NCBI GenBank assembly: GCA_937920275.1
Contig: CALGVD010000122.1
Coordinates: 1-64,000 of the forward strand
Source: an uncultured Pseudomonadota bacterium
GTDB lineage: Bacteria > Pseudomonadota > Gammaproteobacteria > Steroidobacterales > Steroidobacteraceae
Reading direction: 5' to 3'
DNA length: 64,000 bases
The position numbers were made by a program, and so were the translations under genes. Below are positions 27,438 to 42,614 of the stretch, in pieces (within the stretch, counting starts at the first letter, position 1; each line of letters begins with the position of its first letter). The notes beneath the pieces were generated by a model. That model searched no databases and had not been told where the DNA came from. It saw nothing but the letters and a program-made list of their open reading frames with translations.

Positions 27438-28168
27438 ACCTCTGCTCCTCGGTCCCGGGCGGCGACGAGTATCGCCTCTGCGAGCCGCACATCCCCGGCG
27501 GTGGTGACTTTCAGGTTCGTCGGTTCGCCGGCGACCAAGTGCAAGGCAAAGCCCTGCCATTCGAGCGCCTGCGCCTCGTCGGTCGGTTGGCGTCCGCTCG
27601 CGAGCGCAGCCTGCAGCGCCGCTCGGAGGTCGCCGAGCCGGGACATCTGCGGCGTCATCGCGCGCCACAGCGACTCGCGCGGCACAGTCGCTGAACTGCG
27701 GACCGCAGCGCCGGACAGATCGGCACGCTTCAAGGTATCGGCGAGGGGCAGCGCCAGCAGGCCGCCCACCGCGTCCGACTCCGCAGCCACGGCGCGGCGC
27801 AGCGCCGCGATCTCCGCAGCGGTGATGCAGGGCCGCGCGGCATCGTGCACCAGCACCCAATCCTGCGCATCGGCACCGGCGAACGACAACGCGTCGAGCC
27901 CCGCACGCACCGATTCCGCGCGCGTCGCTCCACCTCGGGCCTCGATCACCTCGCGGCCGAGACCGGCGCGCAGGTCGGCCCAGTGCGGATCACCGGGCGC
28001 CACGGCGACGGCGATGCCACGACAAGCCGCATCCACGATGAACGGCTCCAGCGCCCAACCGAGCATCGGTCGACCGTGCAGCGGCAGATATTGTTTGGGG
28101 ACTGCGCCGCCGAGACGCTCGCCCCGCCCGGCCGCCGGCATGACGAGCCAATAGGACGAGGGCGCCAA
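27434..28168 (-). CDS. ispD: 2-C-methyl-D-erythritol 4-phosphate cytidylyltransferase
   Basis: Third step of the MEP pathway, attaching CMP to methylerythritol phosphate. The nucleotide-binding loop [19 protein letters not shown] opens the protein, followed by [13 protein letters not shown] and the C-terminal [18 protein letters not shown]. No ATG precedes the loop. The TTG at 28168, eight bases after the ftsB stop, gives 244 residues beginning APSSYWLV, close to the usual IspD N-terminus. It overlaps ispF downstream. Confidence 0.95.
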   Translation of the reverse strand: MAPSSYWLVMPAAGRGERLGGAVPKQYLPLHGRPMLGWALEPFIVDAACRGIAVAVAPGDPHWADLRAGLGREVIEARGGATRAESVRAGLDALSFAGADAQDWVLVHDAARPCITAAEIAALRRAVAAESDAVGGLLALPLADTLKRADLSGAAVRSSATVPRESLWRAMTPQMSRLGDLRAALQAALASGRQPTDEAQALEWQGFALHLVAGEPTNLKVTTAGDVRLAEAILVAARDRGAEV

Positions 28169-28176
28169 CCCGGGAC

Positions 28177-28548
28177 TCAGCGCTGCGCCGTGCGGGTGCG
28201 CTCGGCACCGGCAGGCGCGCCTTGCGGTACCGGTGCGGGTTCCAACGACGGTGTGGCCGCGGGCGACGGTGGCGCCACCTTCGCGACCACCTGATAGAAG
28301 GTTTCGTTGGGGCCGATCATGCCGAGTTCGCTGCGCGCACGCTCCTCGACCGCGACCAGCCCGCCCTTCAGGTCTGCGACCTCGGCTGCCAGCTGATCGT
28401 TGCGGCGCACGAGTGAGGCGTTGGTGCTTTGCTGCGCGGCGACCGCCTGCTCCAGACGCCAGACCTCGCTGAGCCCATCGTCGGAGACCCAGATGCGGGC
28501 GTTGAGGGCCAACGCCAGGACGAGCAGGATTCCGGCATACCACTTCAT
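28177..28548 (-). CDS. ftsB: Cell division protein FtsB
   Basis: Divisome protein that pairs with FtsL and FtsQ. From the ATG at 28548 (123 residues) it begins KWYAGILLVLALALNARIW, a single membrane helix. A periplasmic coiled coil follows (LEQAVAAQQSTNASLVRRND, then LAAEVADLKGGL), and then RSELGMIGPNETFYQVV, the FtsB hallmark. A Pro/Ala-rich tail of about 30 residues extends past the usual end. It lies 48 bases after eno, in the conserved eno-ftsB-ispD order. Confidence 0.95.
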   Translation of the reverse strand: MKWYAGILLVLALALNARIWVSDDGLSEVWRLEQAVAAQQSTNASLVRRNDQLAAEVADLKGGLVAVEERARSELGMIGPNETFYQVVAKVAPPSPAATPSLEPAPVPQGAPAGAERTRTAQR

Positions 28549-28596
28549 GACGGGTGCAAGGTTAACGCCGCATCGAGTCAAAGGAAAGCATCGGCC

Positions 28597-30710
<2,114 letters not shown>

Positions 30711-30712
30711 CG

Positions 30713-32449
<1,737 letters not shown>

Positions 32450-32454
32450 TCAGG

Positions 32455-33885
32455 TTAGCAAATCGCAGCATTCTCCTCAACGCGGAACTCAGGGGGGTCG
32501 ACCCATTCAAGGCGCAGGCGCCCGCCGCGCCCTGGACCCGTCGCCTGATAGGGGGCGGTGACGAAGAGGCCGCCCACCGACACGATCTGCGCGCCATCGC
32601 ACACCACCGGCAAGCGGTCGCGCTCCCAGGGCAGGATGCCCCGCACACGCAGCAGCTCTTTCACGGCGTGGGTCGGACCGCCCGGATGCAGCGTCACCGT
32701 GGCCCCGGGCACCCGGGCGCGCACCCAGAGGCGCGGCGGCAGTGTGTCGCGGGCGATCGATCCCTGCGGGTCGACGAGCAGACGCAGCGCGCCGCGACCC
32801 GGCCCGAGCTCGTACGGCCTGCCCCGGGTCCAGCGCCACTCACCCGGCACAGTGCACCGGGCGTCCGACCGCGAGGCGGCCAGTGGCGGGAAAAAGTACA
32901 GGCGCGCGCGGAATCGCCGCACCTCGCCGCCTTGCCAGCGGACGAAGGGTTGCGCATCGCGCCGTGCCGCGGGCAACTCGACCCGGATACGCTCGAGGTG
33001 CACCTCATCGGGCAGCAGGGCGCCCTGCCCTCGCAGCCAAGCCCGCAAGGCGTTGCGCTGGCGGGCCGCAGTCAAGCTCGCGAGCCCCGGCAGCCCGAGG
33101 CTACGCCGCGCCGACGCCTCGGCTGGACGCGCGGGATCGGTCTGCGCGGGATCGATCCGCGCGGGATCGATCCGCGCAAGGTCAGCCTGCGCCAACTCAT
33201 CGAGCAATCCACGCGCTTCGCCGAGCAGGCGCGCACTGCGGGCGACGGCGCGCGCTGCACCGGGCCAACGGGTCTCGAGCAGCGGGGTCACCTGGTGCCG
33301 CAGGTAGTTGCGGTCGAACCGCTCGTCGGCGTTGCTGGCATCGATGACCGAGGCGAGACCCCGTCGGGCGACGAAGGCCGCAAGTGCCGAACGCGGCTCC
33401 TCGAGCAGCGGGCGCAACAACCAGCCCTTGCCGAAGGGCTGCGCTGGCGGCATCGCCGCGAGACCGTGCACACCTGACCCGCGCAGCAACATCAGGAGCA
33501 CGGTCTCGAGCTGATCGTCCAAGTGGTGAGCGGTCAACAGCGCCTCGCCGGGCCGCAGCGCCGCGACGAAGGCACCGCGTCGGGCTTCACGCGCCGCGGC
33601 CTCGAGCGAACGACCTCGACCTGCGGTGACCTCGACCTCCCGCACCGACACGGGGACGCCCACCGCACGACCGAGCTTGCGGCACTCGCGCGCCCATCGG
33701 TCGGCTTGCGGTTGCAGACGATGATTGACATGCAGCGCGCGCAAGGGCAACCGCGCGGACGACGCGCGCCCGTGTCGCGCCATCGCCAACGCCGCCAAGA
33801 GCGCTACCGAATCCGGCCCCCCGCTCAACGCCACGCACAAGCGGCTCACCGGGATCGCCTGCAACAACCCGTCCAGTCGCTGCAT
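32455..33885 (-). CDS. tilS: tRNA(Ile)-lysidine synthase TilS
   Basis: Modifies C34 of the CAU-anticodon tRNA-Ile to lysidine so that it reads AUA. The 476-residue protein has the PP-loop ATP motif ALSGGPDSVALLAAL near residues 19-33. The N-terminal family motif LLTAHHLDDQLETVLLMLLR and the C-terminal substrate-binding domains follow. An acidic-basic insertion (ARIDPARIDPAQTDPAR) is encoded by 15-bp tandem repeats and lies near the junction with the middle domain. The ATG at 33885 is the only good start. It is 59 bases from accA and from pyrG. Confidence 0.94.
   Translation of the reverse strand: MQRLDGLLQAIPVSRLCVALSGGPDSVALLAALAMARHGRASSARLPLRALHVNHRLQPQADRWARECRKLGRAVGVPVSVREVEVTAGRGRSLEAAAREARRGAFVAALRPGEALLTAHHLDDQLETVLLMLLRGSGVHGLAAMPPAQPFGKGWLLRPLLEEPRSALAAFVARRGLASVIDASNADERFDRNYLRHQVTPLLETRWPGAARAVARSARLLGEARGLLDELAQADLARIDPARIDPAQTDPARPAEASARRSLGLPGLASLTAARQRNALRAWLRGQGALLPDEVHLERIRVELPAARRDAQPFVRWQGGEVRRFRARLYFFPPLAASRSDARCTVPGEWRWTRGRPYELGPGRGALRLLVDPQGSIARDTLPPRLWVRARVPGATVTLHPGGPTHAVKELLRVRGILPWERDRLPVVCDGAQIVSVGGLFVTAPYQATGPGRGGRLRLEWVDPPEFRVEENAAIC
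33129..33188 (-). repeat. 15-bp tandem repeat inside tilS
   Basis: Four consecutive 15-base units starting at 33129, 33144, 33159 and 33174. The second and third are identical on the plus strand (GCGCGGGATCGATCC); the first and fourth are degenerate. They encode pentapeptides of the A-R-I-D-P type. The 15-base length keeps the reading frame. Confidence 0.85.
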
Positions 33886-33944
33886 GAGCGCTGCAACCCA
33901 AGGATCGGTGGTGGTGGGCGCGATCGCGCCCGCAGACCGGCGGT

Positions 33945-34916
33945 TCAGCCGGCGACCTCGGTGTAGGCACCGAAGCCCGCGATGCGCTGCTGGCGCTCGG
34001 CCAAAAGCTGGTCGATGGGCTTGGCCGCGAGCGCAGCGACATGCCGCTCAAGGGCGGCACCGAGCGCGGCACTGGTCGTATCGACATCACGATGGGCGCC
34101 ACCGAGCGGCTCAAGGATGAGCTCGTCGATGAGACCGAGCCGTTGCAGCCGGTCCGCCGTGAGCCCCATGGCCTCGGCGGCGGCCTCTTTCTTGTCGGCG
34201 CTCTTCCAAAGGATGCTCGCGCAACCTTCGGGCGAGATGACGGAATAGGTGCTGTATTGCAGCATCAACAAGCGGTCGCACACCCCGATCGCGAGTGCAC
34301 CGCCCGAGCCGCCCTCGCCGATCACCGCGCTGACGATCGGCACCCGTAACCGAGCCATCACGAAGAGGTTGCGTGCGATGGCCTCGCTCTGCCCCCGCTC
34401 CTCGGATTCGAGACCGGGGTAAGCGCCCGGCGTGTCGATGAAGGTGATGAGCGGCAGCCCAAAACGCTCGGCGAGGCGCATCAGACGAAGCGCCTTTCGA
34501 TAGCCCTCGGGCTTGGGCATGCCGTAGTTGCGTCGCACCCGCTCTTTGGTGTCGCGGCCCTTCTGGTGCCCCACGACCACCACCGGCCGACCGCCGAGCC
34601 GCGCGAGTCCCCCCACCAGGGCCCGATCATCCGCGAACATCCGGTCGCCGTGCAGCTCTTCGAATTCCGTGAACGCCCGCGATAGATGATCGAGGGTGTA
34701 GGGCCGCTGCGGATGCCGCGCGAGCTGCGTGATCTGCCAAGGCGAGAGCTTGCCGAAGATGCTGCGCGTGAGCCGGTCGCTCTTCGCTTGCAGACGGCCG
34801 ATCTCTTCCTGCAGGTCGACGTCGACGCCGCCGCTGCTCGTCACATGACGCAGCTCCTCGATCTTCGCCTCCAGCTCGGCGATCGGCTGCTCGAAGTCGA
34901 GGAAGTTGATACCCAT
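33945..34916 (-). CDS. accA: Acetyl-CoA carboxylase carboxyltransferase alpha subunit
   Basis: Transfers the carboxyl group from biotin to acetyl-CoA, the first committed step of fatty acid synthesis. The 323-residue protein starts [20 protein letters not shown] and includes [20 protein letters not shown] and [20 protein letters not shown], typical of AccA. The length is normal (E. coli 319). It begins three bases after dnaE, the conserved dnaE-accA order. Confidence 0.98.
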   Translation of the reverse strand: MGINFLDFEQPIAELEAKIEELRHVTSSGGVDVDLQEEIGRLQAKSDRLTRSIFGKLSPWQITQLARHPQRPYTLDHLSRAFTEFEELHGDRMFADDRALVGGLARLGGRPVVVVGHQKGRDTKERVRRNYGMPKPEGYRKALRLMRLAERFGLPLITFIDTPGAYPGLESEERGQSEAIARNLFVMARLRVPIVSAVIGEGGSGGALAIGVCDRLLMLQYSTYSVISPEGCASILWKSADKKEAAAEAMGLTADRLQRLGLIDELILEPLGGAHRDVDTTSAALGAALERHVAALAAKPIDQLLAERQQRIAGFGAYTEVAG

Positions 34917-34919
34917 GGT

Positions 34920-37900
34920 TCAGATTACACCGTAGGCCGAACCTGCGGTACCGGTCGGCGGTCCGTAGGCCACCCGCAGGCCTTCGGCACCCACCAACTG
35001 CTCCAGCGCTTCGAGCAGCACCGGGTTCGCGCGGACCCGCCACTCGTCGCCGAGCTCGAGCGACACGCCCGCCTGCTCGCCGGAGTAACGCACGCCCACG
35101 GCGCAAGGACCGGGCCGATGCGGCCCCAAGACCTCGGCAAGCCGCTGCAGCAGCAGACGATGGTCGGCACCCGGTGCACGCGGCCAAAGCAGCACGATGC
35201 GTTGCGCCTGCTGCTCGCGGGCGCGGTCGAGCTCGGAGATGCGGCGGGCCGACAACCGCCAGGCATCGCCCGTCTCGTCGAAACGCAGTTGGCCCTCGAC
35301 CAGCACCAACGCATCTTTGATGACGAGTTCGCGGTGCCGCTGCATGACCTCGTCGAACAGCGTGACCTCGATGCGCCCGGTACGATCGTCGATGACCATG
35401 GAGGTGCGGTTGCCGCGCTTGCGGACCTCGTGGACATAGCCCGCCACCGATACGGTGCGACCCCCGAAATAGCCGCGTTCGGGCGAACCGGTCGCCGGCC
35501 GATCGCTGACGAGATCGGCGATGCGACCGCTGACGAAGCGTGCGAGGTCGCGCTCGTAGCGGCTGATCGGGTGGCCGGTGAGGTACAAGCCGAGCGTCTC
35601 GCGTTCCCCCGCAAGACGCAGGGTCTCGCTCCATTCCGGCAGCGCTGGCGGCGCTCCGATCTCGAGGCCGTCGATGGGCGCAGCGTGCGCGGCGGCGCCG
35701 CACGATGCCGTACCGCCGCCCGCAGGGGCGCCGAGCCCGAACAGGTCGTCTTGACCGGTCTGCACCGCACGGGTCGTCTGTTCACCGAGCTGCATCGCCG
35801 CGGGCAGCCGTGCCATGAGCGTCGCGCGGTTCGGGCCGAGGCCATCGAGGCTGCCGGAACGGATGAGCGCCTCGAGTACGCGACGGTTGACGCGGTTCAG
35901 ATCGACCCGCCGACAAAGATCGTCGATCGATCTGAACGGACCGCCCGCCGCACGCTGCGCGACGATGTTCTCCGCAGCGCCCTCGCCCATACCCTTGATG
36001 GCGCCGAGCCCATAGCGCACGCGCCTCGCGCCGGCGGACACGAACGCCCATGCCGAGGTGTTGACATCGGGCGCCAGCACCTCGAGCCCCATACGGTCGC
36101 ATTCATCTTTGAGGGTCACGATCTTATCGGTGTGCGCCATATCCGCCGACAGCACGGCCGCCATATAAGCCTCTGGATGGTGCGCCTTCAGCCAAGCGGT
36201 CTGGTAGGCGAGCAAAGCGTAGGCGGCCGAGTGCGATTTGTTGAAGCCGTAGCCCGCGAACTTCTCCATCAGATCGAAGATATGCGCCGCCTGAGGCTCG
36301 GGCACGCCGCGGCCTTTGGCGCCATCGACGAACACGCTGCGCTGCTTGGCCATCTCCTCGGCCTTCTTCTTGCCCATCGCGCGGCGCAGCAGGTCGGCTC
36401 CGCCGAGCGTATAGCCGGCGAGCACCTGCGCGATCTGCATGACCTGTTCCTGGTAGAGGATCACGCCGTAGGTCGGCTTCAGCACGGTCTCGAGGCTCGG
36501 GTGCAGGTAGTCGATCGGTCCTTGGCTACGGCCGTGCTTACGGGCGATGAAGTCATCGACCATACCCGACTGCAGCGGCCCGGGTCGGAACAACGCGACC
36601 AACGCGACGATGTCCTCGAAGCGGTCGGGCTGCAAGCGTCGCACCAGATCCTTCATGCCGCGCGATTCGAGCTGGAACACCGCGGTCGTCTCGCAGGCTT
36701 TGAGCAAGGCGAAGGTCGCGGCGTCGTCCATCGGCAGATCCGCCATGTCGAGCGGCGGACCGACCTCGCCCGCCGCGACGCGCGCCGCGTTGATGGTGCG
36801 CACGGCGTGGTCGATCACGGTCAGCGTGCGAAGGCCGAGGAAATCGAACTTGACGAGGCCCGCGGCTTCGACATCGTCCTTGTCGAACTGCGTCACCACC
36901 GAGCCGCCACCGGCTTCGCAGTAGAGCGGAGCGAAGTCTTCGAGCATCGACGGTGCGATCACGACGCCACCGGCGTGCTTGCCGGCGTTGCGCGTCAACC
37001 CCTCGAGCGACTGGGCGAGATCGAGCAACGCACGCACCTCCTCGTCGGAGTCGCGCAACTTGCGCAGCTCCGGCTCCTTCTCGAGCGCGGCCTCGAGGGT
37101 GATGTCGAGCTCGAAGGGCACGAGTTTGGCGATACGGTCCACCCAGCCATAGCCGTGGCCGAGCACGCGCCCCGTGTCGCGCACCACCGCCTTCGCCGCC
37201 ATGGTGCCGTAGGTGATGATCTGCGAGACGCGGTGGCGTCCGTACTTGTCGGCGACATAGTCGATCACGCGGTCGCGGCCGTCCATGCAGAAGTCGATGT
37301 CGAAGTCCGGCATCGAGACGCGCTCGGGATTGAGGAAACGCTCGAACAGCAGGTCGTACTGCAACGGGTCGATGTCGGTGATACCGAGCGAGTAGGCGAC
37401 CAAAGATCCCGCACCCGAACCGCGGCCAGGTCCGACCGGCACGCCGTTGGCGCGGGCCCAGCGGATGAAGTCGGCGACGATGAGGAAGTAGCCGGCGAAG
37501 CCCATGTTGCAGATGACCTCGAGCTCGGCACCGAGGCGCGCTTCGTACGCAGCGCGGTCGATGCCCGCCGACAGACGCAGGAAACGCATCGTCAGGCCGC
37601 TGGCCGCCTCAGCCCGCAGGAAATCCTCGGCACTACGCCCATCGGGCACCGGGAAAGCCGGTAAGCGGCTTTCACCGAGCTTCAGCGGCAGGCTGCACCG
37701 CCGCGCGATCTGCACGCTGTTGGCGATCGCCTCGGGCAGATCGGCGAACAGCTCCGCCATCTCCGCCGGCGTGCGCAGGTATTGCTGCGGCGTGTAGCGC
37801 CGCTGGCGCGAGGCATCGGCGAGCTGCGCGCCGTCGTGGATGCAGACCCGGGCCTCGTGGGCCTCGAAGTCCTCCGCCGCGAGGAAGCGCACATCGTTGG

Positions 37901-38492
37901 TCGCGACCAAGGCCACCCCTTCCGCAGCCGCCAACGCGGCGGTCGCCGCCACCAACGGCTCTTCGCCCTCGCGGCCGACCCGGGCGACTTCGAGATAGAA
38001 GCGATCACCCAAGAGTTCCCGCCACGCCGCGAGGTGACGCACCGCCTCCGGGCCACGGCCCGCCGCCAACGCCCGCCCCACATCACCCTCCGCGCCGCAG
38101 GACAACGCGACCAGACCTTCCAGACTCGCCGCGCTCAACCAGGCCCGATCGATCTGCGGCACCCCGCGCTGCTGGCCCTCGAGATAGGCCCGCGACACGA
38201 GCCGGTTGAGGTTCAGGTAGCCCGTCTCATCAAGGCACAGCAAGGCGATCCGCGTCGGCACCGCCCGCTCACCGCGCTCGGCGACCAGCAGGTCGACACC
38301 GATGATCGGCTTCACGCCCTGCGACATCGCCTCGCGGTAGAACTTCACCATCGCGAAGAGGTTGTTCTGGTCGGTGATGGCGACCGCCGGCATCCCCGCG
38401 GCGACCACGGCCGCCGCAAGCTCCGGGATGCGCACCACGCTGTCGACCAGCGAGTACTCGGTGTGGAGGCGGAGGTGGACGAATCCGGTCAT
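34920..38492 (-). CDS. dnaE: DNA polymerase III alpha subunit
   Basis: Replicative polymerase subunit of 1190 residues (E. coli 1160). The N-terminal PHP domain has [15 protein letters not shown]; the catalytic acidic residues are in [14 protein letters not shown] near residue 400. The finger region holds [13 protein letters not shown] and [16 protein letters not shown], and [20 protein letters not shown] precedes the helix-hairpin-helix. A C-terminal OB-fold has [21 protein letters not shown] overlap with rnhB upstream; accA follows. Confidence 0.98.
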   Translation of the reverse strand: MTGFVHLRLHTEYSLVDSVVRIPELAAAVVAAGMPAVAITDQNNLFAMVKFYREAMSQGVKPIIGVDLLVAERGERAVPTRIALLCLDETGYLNLNRLVSRAYLEGQQRGVPQIDRAWLSAASLEGLVALSCGAEGDVGRALAAGRGPEAVRHLAAWRELLGDRFYLEVARVGREGEEPLVAATAALAAAEGVALVATNDVRFLAAEDFEAHEARVCIHDGAQLADASRQRRYTPQQYLRTPAEMAELFADLPEAIANSVQIARRCSLPLKLGESRLPAFPVPDGRSAEDFLRAEAASGLTMRFLRLSAGIDRAAYEARLGAELEVICNMGFAGYFLIVADFIRWARANGVPVGPGRGSGAGSLVAYSLGITDIDPLQYDLLFERFLNPERVSMPDFDIDFCMDGRDRVIDYVADKYGRHRVSQIITYGTMAAKAVVRDTGRVLGHGYGWVDRIAKLVPFELDITLEAALEKEPELRKLRDSDEEVRALLDLAQSLEGLTRNAGKHAGGVVIAPSMLEDFAPLYCEAGGGSVVTQFDKDDVEAAGLVKFDFLGLRTLTVIDHAVRTINAARVAAGEVGPPLDMADLPMDDAATFALLKACETTAVFQLESRGMKDLVRRLQPDRFEDIVALVALFRPGPLQSGMVDDFIARKHGRSQGPIDYLHPSLETVLKPTYGVILYQEQVMQIAQVLAGYTLGGADLLRRAMGKKKAEEMAKQRSVFVDGAKGRGVPEPQAAHIFDLMEKFAGYGFNKSHSAAYALLAYQTAWLKAHHPEAYMAAVLSADMAHTDKIVTLKDECDRMGLEVLAPDVNTSAWAFVSAGARRVRYGLGAIKGMGEGAAENIVAQRAAGGPFRSIDDLCRRVDLNRVNRRVLEALIRSGSLDGLGPNRATLMARLPAAMQLGEQTTRAVQTGQDDLFGLGAPAGGGTASCGAAAHAAPIDGLEIGAPPALPEWSETLRLAGERETLGLYLTGHPISRYERDLARFVSGRIADLVSDRPATGSPERGYFGGRTVSVAGYVHEVRKRGNRTSMVIDDRTGRIEVTLFDEVMQRHRELVIKDALVLVEGQLRFDETGDAWRLSARRISELDRAREQQAQRIVLLWPRAPGADHRLLLQRLAEVLGPHRPGPCAVGVRYSGEQAGVSLELGDEWRVRANPVLLEALEQLVGAEGLRVAYGPPTGTAGSAYGVI

Positions 38493-39073
38493 GACGAATG
38501 GAATCTTACCGGCCTGAAGCTCATGCGGTGCACGGGTGAGGGCCCGTGCGCCCGTAACGCCGCGAGATGCAGGGCCGTTGGATAGCCCTTATGGATCGCG
38601 AAACCATATGCAGGAAATCGCGTATCCATATGTTCCATAAGCGTATCGCGGACCGTCTTGGCGAGGATGGAGGCGGCGCTGATGGCCGCTCGGCTGGCGT
38701 CACCCCGGACCACCGCCTCAGCCGAGACGATCCCCGGCAGACCCTCCAAGCGGGGCAACCGATTACCGTCGATCTCGACATGGCCGGGTGCGAGCGCAAG
38801 CCCAGCCACTGCCCGTCGCATCGCCAGCAAAGTGGCCTGCAAGATGTTGAGGGCATCGATCTCCGCCGGGCTCGCGAGGCCGATGGACCAACCGAGCGCA
38901 CGCGAGCGAAGCGCCGCCGCCAGTTCACGGCGTACCGCGGGCGTCAGCGCTTTGGAGTCGGCGAGCCCCGCCACGGGACGCGTCGGGTCGAGGATCACGG
39001 CCGCGGCGACCACCGGTCCTGCGAGCGGGCCGCGCCCCGCCTCATCGACCCCGGTCGTCAGTACACCGCTCAT
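38489..39073 (-). CDS. rnhB: Ribonuclease HII
   Basis: Removes RNA from RNA-DNA hybrids, including single ribonucleotides. From the ATG at 39073 (194 residues) it shows [20 protein letters not shown], with the DEAGRG active-site motif near residues 10-15, then [14 protein letters not shown] and [13 protein letters not shown]. It overlaps lpxB and dnaE by ATGA, preserving the lpxB-rnhB-dnaE order of E. coli. Confidence 0.97.
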   Translation of the reverse strand: MSGVLTTGVDEAGRGPLAGPVVAAAVILDPTRPVAGLADSKALTPAVRRELAAALRSRALGWSIGLASPAEIDALNILQATLLAMRRAVAGLALAPGHVEIDGNRLPRLEGLPGIVSAEAVVRGDASRAAISAASILAKTVRDTLMEHMDTRFPAYGFAIHKGYPTALHLAALRAHGPSPVHRMSFRPVRFHSS

Positions 39074-40254
39074 CGTGCCAGCAGTTCGATCACCGCATCG
39101 GCGGCGAGCTCCGCGCCACCGCAACGCAGCCGTTCGTGGATCTCATCGAAGGCCGCTTGCAAGGGTGGCAGCCGTTCCGGGGAATCGAGCCAACCGAGCA
39201 GCGCAGCCCCGAGCGCCTCTGGGGTCGCGGCGGCCTGGAAGAACTCGGGGACCACCTCCCGACCCGATAACAGGTTGGGCTGTGAGAAATGCTGGACCTT
39301 CACGAGGCCGAGCCGCTGCAGCAGGAAAGCGGTGACGGCACCCAATCGGTAGGCGACCACCATCGGCCGCTTGCTGAGCAGCGTCTCGAGCGTTGCCGTG
39401 CCGGAGGCGACCAGCACCACATCCGCCGCGGCCAAGACCTCACGCGAGCGACCCTCCACGCCATGCAGGGGGACACCGGGCGCCTCGCTCGCCCAAGCCG
39501 ACTCGAAGCGGGTGCGCACCGCGGCGTTCACCAGCGGCGCCACGAACCGCAGACCCGGCCGGCGCGCGGCCAACCACCCGGCCGCGCCGGCGAACGGCTC
39601 AGCGAGCCGCGACACCTCGCCCTTGCGACTGCCCGGCAGCACTGCGACCACCGTGTCGGTGGCACCCAGCCCGAGCGCCGCGCGCGCCGCATCGCGATCC
39701 GGGCGCATCGGGAACTGGTCCGCGAGCGGATGACCGACGAACCGCGCCGCGATGCCGTGCCGTTCGTAGAAAGCCGGCTCGAACGGCAGCAGGCAGAGGA
39801 TGCGGTCACAGGCCTCGCCGATGCCGCGCACCCTGCCCTGCCGCCAAGCCCAGACCTGCGGGCTGACATATTGGACCGTACGCATCCCCCGCGCCTTCAT
39901 GCGCGCGGCGAGCCCGAGGTTGAACTCCGGTGCATCGATGCCGACGAACACATCGGGACGCAACTGCGTCAACTCCGCGACCAAGCGGCGACGCAACTTC
40001 AGGAGCCGCGGCAGATGCCGAAGCACCTCGGTGAGCCCCATGACGGCGAGTTCCTCGGCGTCGGCCAGCGCTTCGCAGCCCGCGGCCCGCATGCGCGGCC
40101 CTGCAACGCCCACGATGCGCACGCCCGGCAACCGCGCACGCAGTACCTCGATCAATGCGGCACCGAGGTTGTCGCCCGAGGCCTCGCCCGCCACCAGGGC
40201 GATCACGGGCGCCGACCTCGCAGCAGGATCGGCCGGCGGGACGGTCGCGGCCAT
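39070..40254 (-). CDS. lpxB: Lipid-A-disaccharide synthase
   Basis: Inner-leaflet glycosyltransferase (GT19) joining UDP-diacylglucosamine and lipid X. The 394-residue protein has [32 protein letters not shown] and [17 protein letters not shown], and the donor-site region [20 protein letters not shown]. The length is close to E. coli (382). It starts 11 bases after lpxA and overlaps rnhB. Confidence 0.97.
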   Translation of the reverse strand: MAATVPPADPAARSAPVIALVAGEASGDNLGAALIEVLRARLPGVRIVGVAGPRMRAAGCEALADAEELAVMGLTEVLRHLPRLLKLRRRLVAELTQLRPDVFVGIDAPEFNLGLAARMKARGMRTVQYVSPQVWAWRQGRVRGIGEACDRILCLLPFEPAFYERHGIAARFVGHPLADQFPMRPDRDAARAALGLGATDTVVAVLPGSRKGEVSRLAEPFAGAAGWLAARRPGLRFVAPLVNAAVRTRFESAWASEAPGVPLHGVEGRSREVLAAADVVLVASGTATLETLLSKRPMVVAYRLGAVTAFLLQRLGLVKVQHFSQPNLLSGREVVPEFFQAAATPEALGAALLGWLDSPERLPPLQAAFDEIHERLRCGGAELAADAVIELLAR

Positions 40255-40265
40255 GCTGCGCTCGC

Positions 40266-41039
40266 CTAACGGATGATGCTGCGGGTCGAACGGCCGATGA
40301 AGTCGATCATCGGCTGGATCTCAGGCTGCGTCGTCGCCGCCTCGCGCAGCCGCACGAGCGCATCATCGAGCGTGAGCTCCGAGCGATAGAGCGTGCGGAA
40401 GGCCTGCTTGATGTTACGCACCTGGTCGGCGCTGAAACCGCGGCGCAACAATCCGGTGCCGTTGATGGAATGCGGCTCAGCCGGATGCCCGACCGCCATG
40501 ATGTACGGCGGGACATCGCGGGTGACGGCGGTGTTGTTGCCGATGAAGGCATGCGAGCCGATCTTGCAGAACTGGTGCACACCCGTGAAACCCGCGAGGA
40601 TCACGTGGTCCCCGATCTCGACATGCCCAGCCAGCGTCGCCAGATTGGCGAACACGCAGTGATCGCCGATCACGCAGTCGTGCGCCACATGCGAAGAGGC
40701 CATGAAGAGGTTGTCGTGCCCGATCCGCGTCACACCCTTGTCGTGGGTGGTGCCGCGGTTGACGGTGACATACTCGCGGAACACATTGCCGTCGCCGACC
40801 TCGAGCCGCGTCGGTTCGCCAGCGTATTTTTTGTCTTGCGGTGCATCGCCGATCGAGGCGAACTGGAACACGCGGTTGCGCGCACCGAGCCGGGTCCAAC
40901 CCGTGACCACAGCATGCGGTCCGATGATGCAGCCTGGTCCGAGTTCCACATCGGGCCCGATCACCGCGAAGGCACCGACCTGCACATCGGGCGCGAGCTT
41001 CGCGCCCTCCGCCACCACCGCGCGTGGATCGATGCTCAT
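40266..41039 (-). CDS. lpxA: UDP-N-acetylglucosamine acyltransferase LpxA
   Basis: First step of lipid A synthesis, 3-O-acylation of UDP-GlcNAc. The 257-residue left-handed beta-helix protein has hexapeptide repeats through residue 190 and the motif [13 protein letters not shown], in which His120 corresponds to the E. coli catalytic His125. An alpha-helical C-terminal bundle follows ([20 protein letters not shown]). Its ATG overlaps the fabZ stop. Confidence 0.97.
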   Translation of the reverse strand: MSIDPRAVVAEGAKLAPDVQVGAFAVIGPDVELGPGCIIGPHAVVTGWTRLGARNRVFQFASIGDAPQDKKYAGEPTRLEVGDGNVFREYVTVNRGTTHDKGVTRIGHDNLFMASSHVAHDCVIGDHCVFANLATLAGHVEIGDHVILAGFTGVHQFCKIGSHAFIGNNTAVTRDVPPYIMAVGHPAEPHSINGTGLLRRGFSADQVRNIKQAFRTLYRSELTLDDALVRLREAATTQPEIQPMIDFIGRSTRSIIR

Positions 41040-41503
41040 GACGCCGCCGCCTTGCCGGACTCCGGCGCCACCATGAGCGAGGCCGAGGCGACCTCGGTGT
41101 CGCCGACCAACGCGACCGCGCCGAACTTCCAGATGCCGCGCATCTGCCGCTGCAGGGTCGCCGTCAGGATCAGCTGGTCGCCAGGCTCCACCGGGCGGCG
41201 GAAACGCGCCTCATCGATACCGACGAAATAGAACCGGGTGTTGTCATCGGGGAAGACGCCCGCCGTGACGAACGCGAGGATCCCCGCGGTCTGCGCCAAG
41301 GCCTCGATGATGAGCACGCCGGGCATCACCGGCCGTTGAGGGAAATGCCCCGGGAAGAACGGTTCGTTGTAGGTCACATTCTTGAGCGCGCGGATGCTCT
41401 GGCCTTTGTGGCACTCAAGCACACGGTCGACCAACAGAAAGGGATAGCGATGCGGCAGCTGCCGCAGGATCGCGTTGATGTCGAGGGTGATGGGATCGTT
41501 CAC
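41036..41503 (-). CDS. fabZ: 3-hydroxyacyl-ACP dehydratase FabZ
   Basis: Dehydrates 3-hydroxyacyl-ACP in fatty acid synthesis, competing with LpxA and LpxD for the same substrate. The 155-residue protein starts at GTG 41503, preceded by GAAGGAGCC with ideal spacing. Motifs are [13 protein letters not shown] and [20 protein letters not shown], with His53 and Glu67 as the expected catalytic pair. The frame is open to 41635 inside lpxD. It overlaps lpxA by ATGA. Confidence 0.97.
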   Translation of the reverse strand: MNDPITLDINAILRQLPHRYPFLLVDRVLECHKGQSIRALKNVTYNEPFFPGHFPQRPVMPGVLIIEALAQTAGILAFVTAGVFPDDNTRFYFVGIDEARFRRPVEPGDQLILTATLQRQMRGIWKFGAVALVGDTEVASASLMVAPESGKAAAS

Positions 41504-41532
41504 GCAGGCTCCTTCAGAGATCAAGATCGAAG

Positions 41533-42570
41533 TCATTCGCCGGCGTCGGAGCCGGCTCCGGCACCGCGCTCGAGGTCCGCGACGCGGCGCGCCAGACCAT
41601 CGAGACGCTTGAGCCGTCCGACCACGCGCCGCCAATCGGTCGCAGCGGCGGCGGGGATACCCCCGGAATAGACACCCGGCTCACGGATGTCGGAGATCAC
41701 GAGGCTGTACGCAGTGACCGTCACATCGTCGCAGAGTGTGAGGTGGCCGGCGAGACCGACACCGCCACCCACACGGCAGCGGGCACCGACATGGGTACTG
41801 CCCGCAAGGCCCGCACACCCGGCGATCGCCGTATGGTCACCGACGGTGCAGTTGTGGCCGATCTGCACCAGGTTGTCGATCTTCACGCCGTCACCGATCA
41901 CCGTGTCGGTCAACGCACCTCGATCGATGGTGGTATTGGCGCCGATCTCGACGTCTTGCCCGATACGCACCGTGCCGACCTGCGGGACATGCACCCACAC
42001 CGGACCTTCTGGCGCGTAGCCGAAGCCCTCCGAGCCGACCACCGAACCCGGATGTAGGATGCTGCGGGCGCCGATCGTGACCCGCGCGAGCACTGTCACC
42101 CGCGCCACCAACCGGACATCCTCGGCGAGATCAGCGTCTTCATCGACGACGCAGCCCGCACCGACCACGACACGCGCGCCGATGCGTACGCGCGCGCCGA
42201 TGACGCTGAGCGGTCCGATGTGCGCCTCGGGATGGATGCGGGCGTCCGAGGCGACCACAGCGGTGGGATGTACGCCGGGCGCCGCGGTCGGCAACGGATG
42301 CAGGACCGCGGCGATGCGGGCGAACGCCGCGTGCGGGTTGTCCGACAAAAGACAATCGACCGGGCTCGCACTTTGCGCGGCCGGATGCAGGACCACCGCG
42401 CCCGCCCGGCAACGGGCGAGCCGATCGGCAAGTCGGGGGTCGGCGAGGAACGCGACCTGCCGCTCGCCTGCCGATTCGAGCGTGCCGACACTTTCGACCA
42501 CTCGGGCGGGGTCGCCACGCAAGGCGAGCCCGAACCTGACCGCCAGCTCCCCGAGGGTGACCTGCGCCAT
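41533..42570 (-). CDS. lpxD: UDP-3-O-(3-hydroxyacyl)glucosamine N-acyltransferase LpxD
   Basis: Third lipid A enzyme, N-acylating UDP-3-O-acylglucosamine. The 345-residue protein has the N-terminal uridine-binding domain ([16 protein letters not shown]), a long run of left-handed hexapeptide repeats, and the catalytic-region motif [20 protein letters not shown]. The C-terminus is Gly/Ala-rich. It lies 44 bases after skp and 29 bases before fabZ. Confidence 0.96.
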   Translation of the reverse strand: MAQVTLGELAVRFGLALRGDPARVVESVGTLESAGERQVAFLADPRLADRLARCRAGAVVLHPAAQSASPVDCLLSDNPHAAFARIAAVLHPLPTAAPGVHPTAVVASDARIHPEAHIGPLSVIGARVRIGARVVVGAGCVVDEDADLAEDVRLVARVTVLARVTIGARSILHPGSVVGSEGFGYAPEGPVWVHVPQVGTVRIGQDVEIGANTTIDRGALTDTVIGDGVKIDNLVQIGHNCTVGDHTAIAGCAGLAGSTHVGARCRVGGGVGLAGHLTLCDDVTVTAYSLVISDIREPGVYSGGIPAAAATDWRRVVGRLKRLDGLARRVADLERGAGAGSDAGE

Positions 42571-42614
42571 CGTCTGCGCGGCCGGCGAGTCAGGTCCGTC
42601 TGACGGGCGCGAGA

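Noticed and set aside
34686-37664. 992-codon plus-strand ORF opposite dnaE
   Set aside because: Antisense shadow: high GC at third codon positions keeps the opposite frame open. The product has no domain motif and dnaE is unmistakable.
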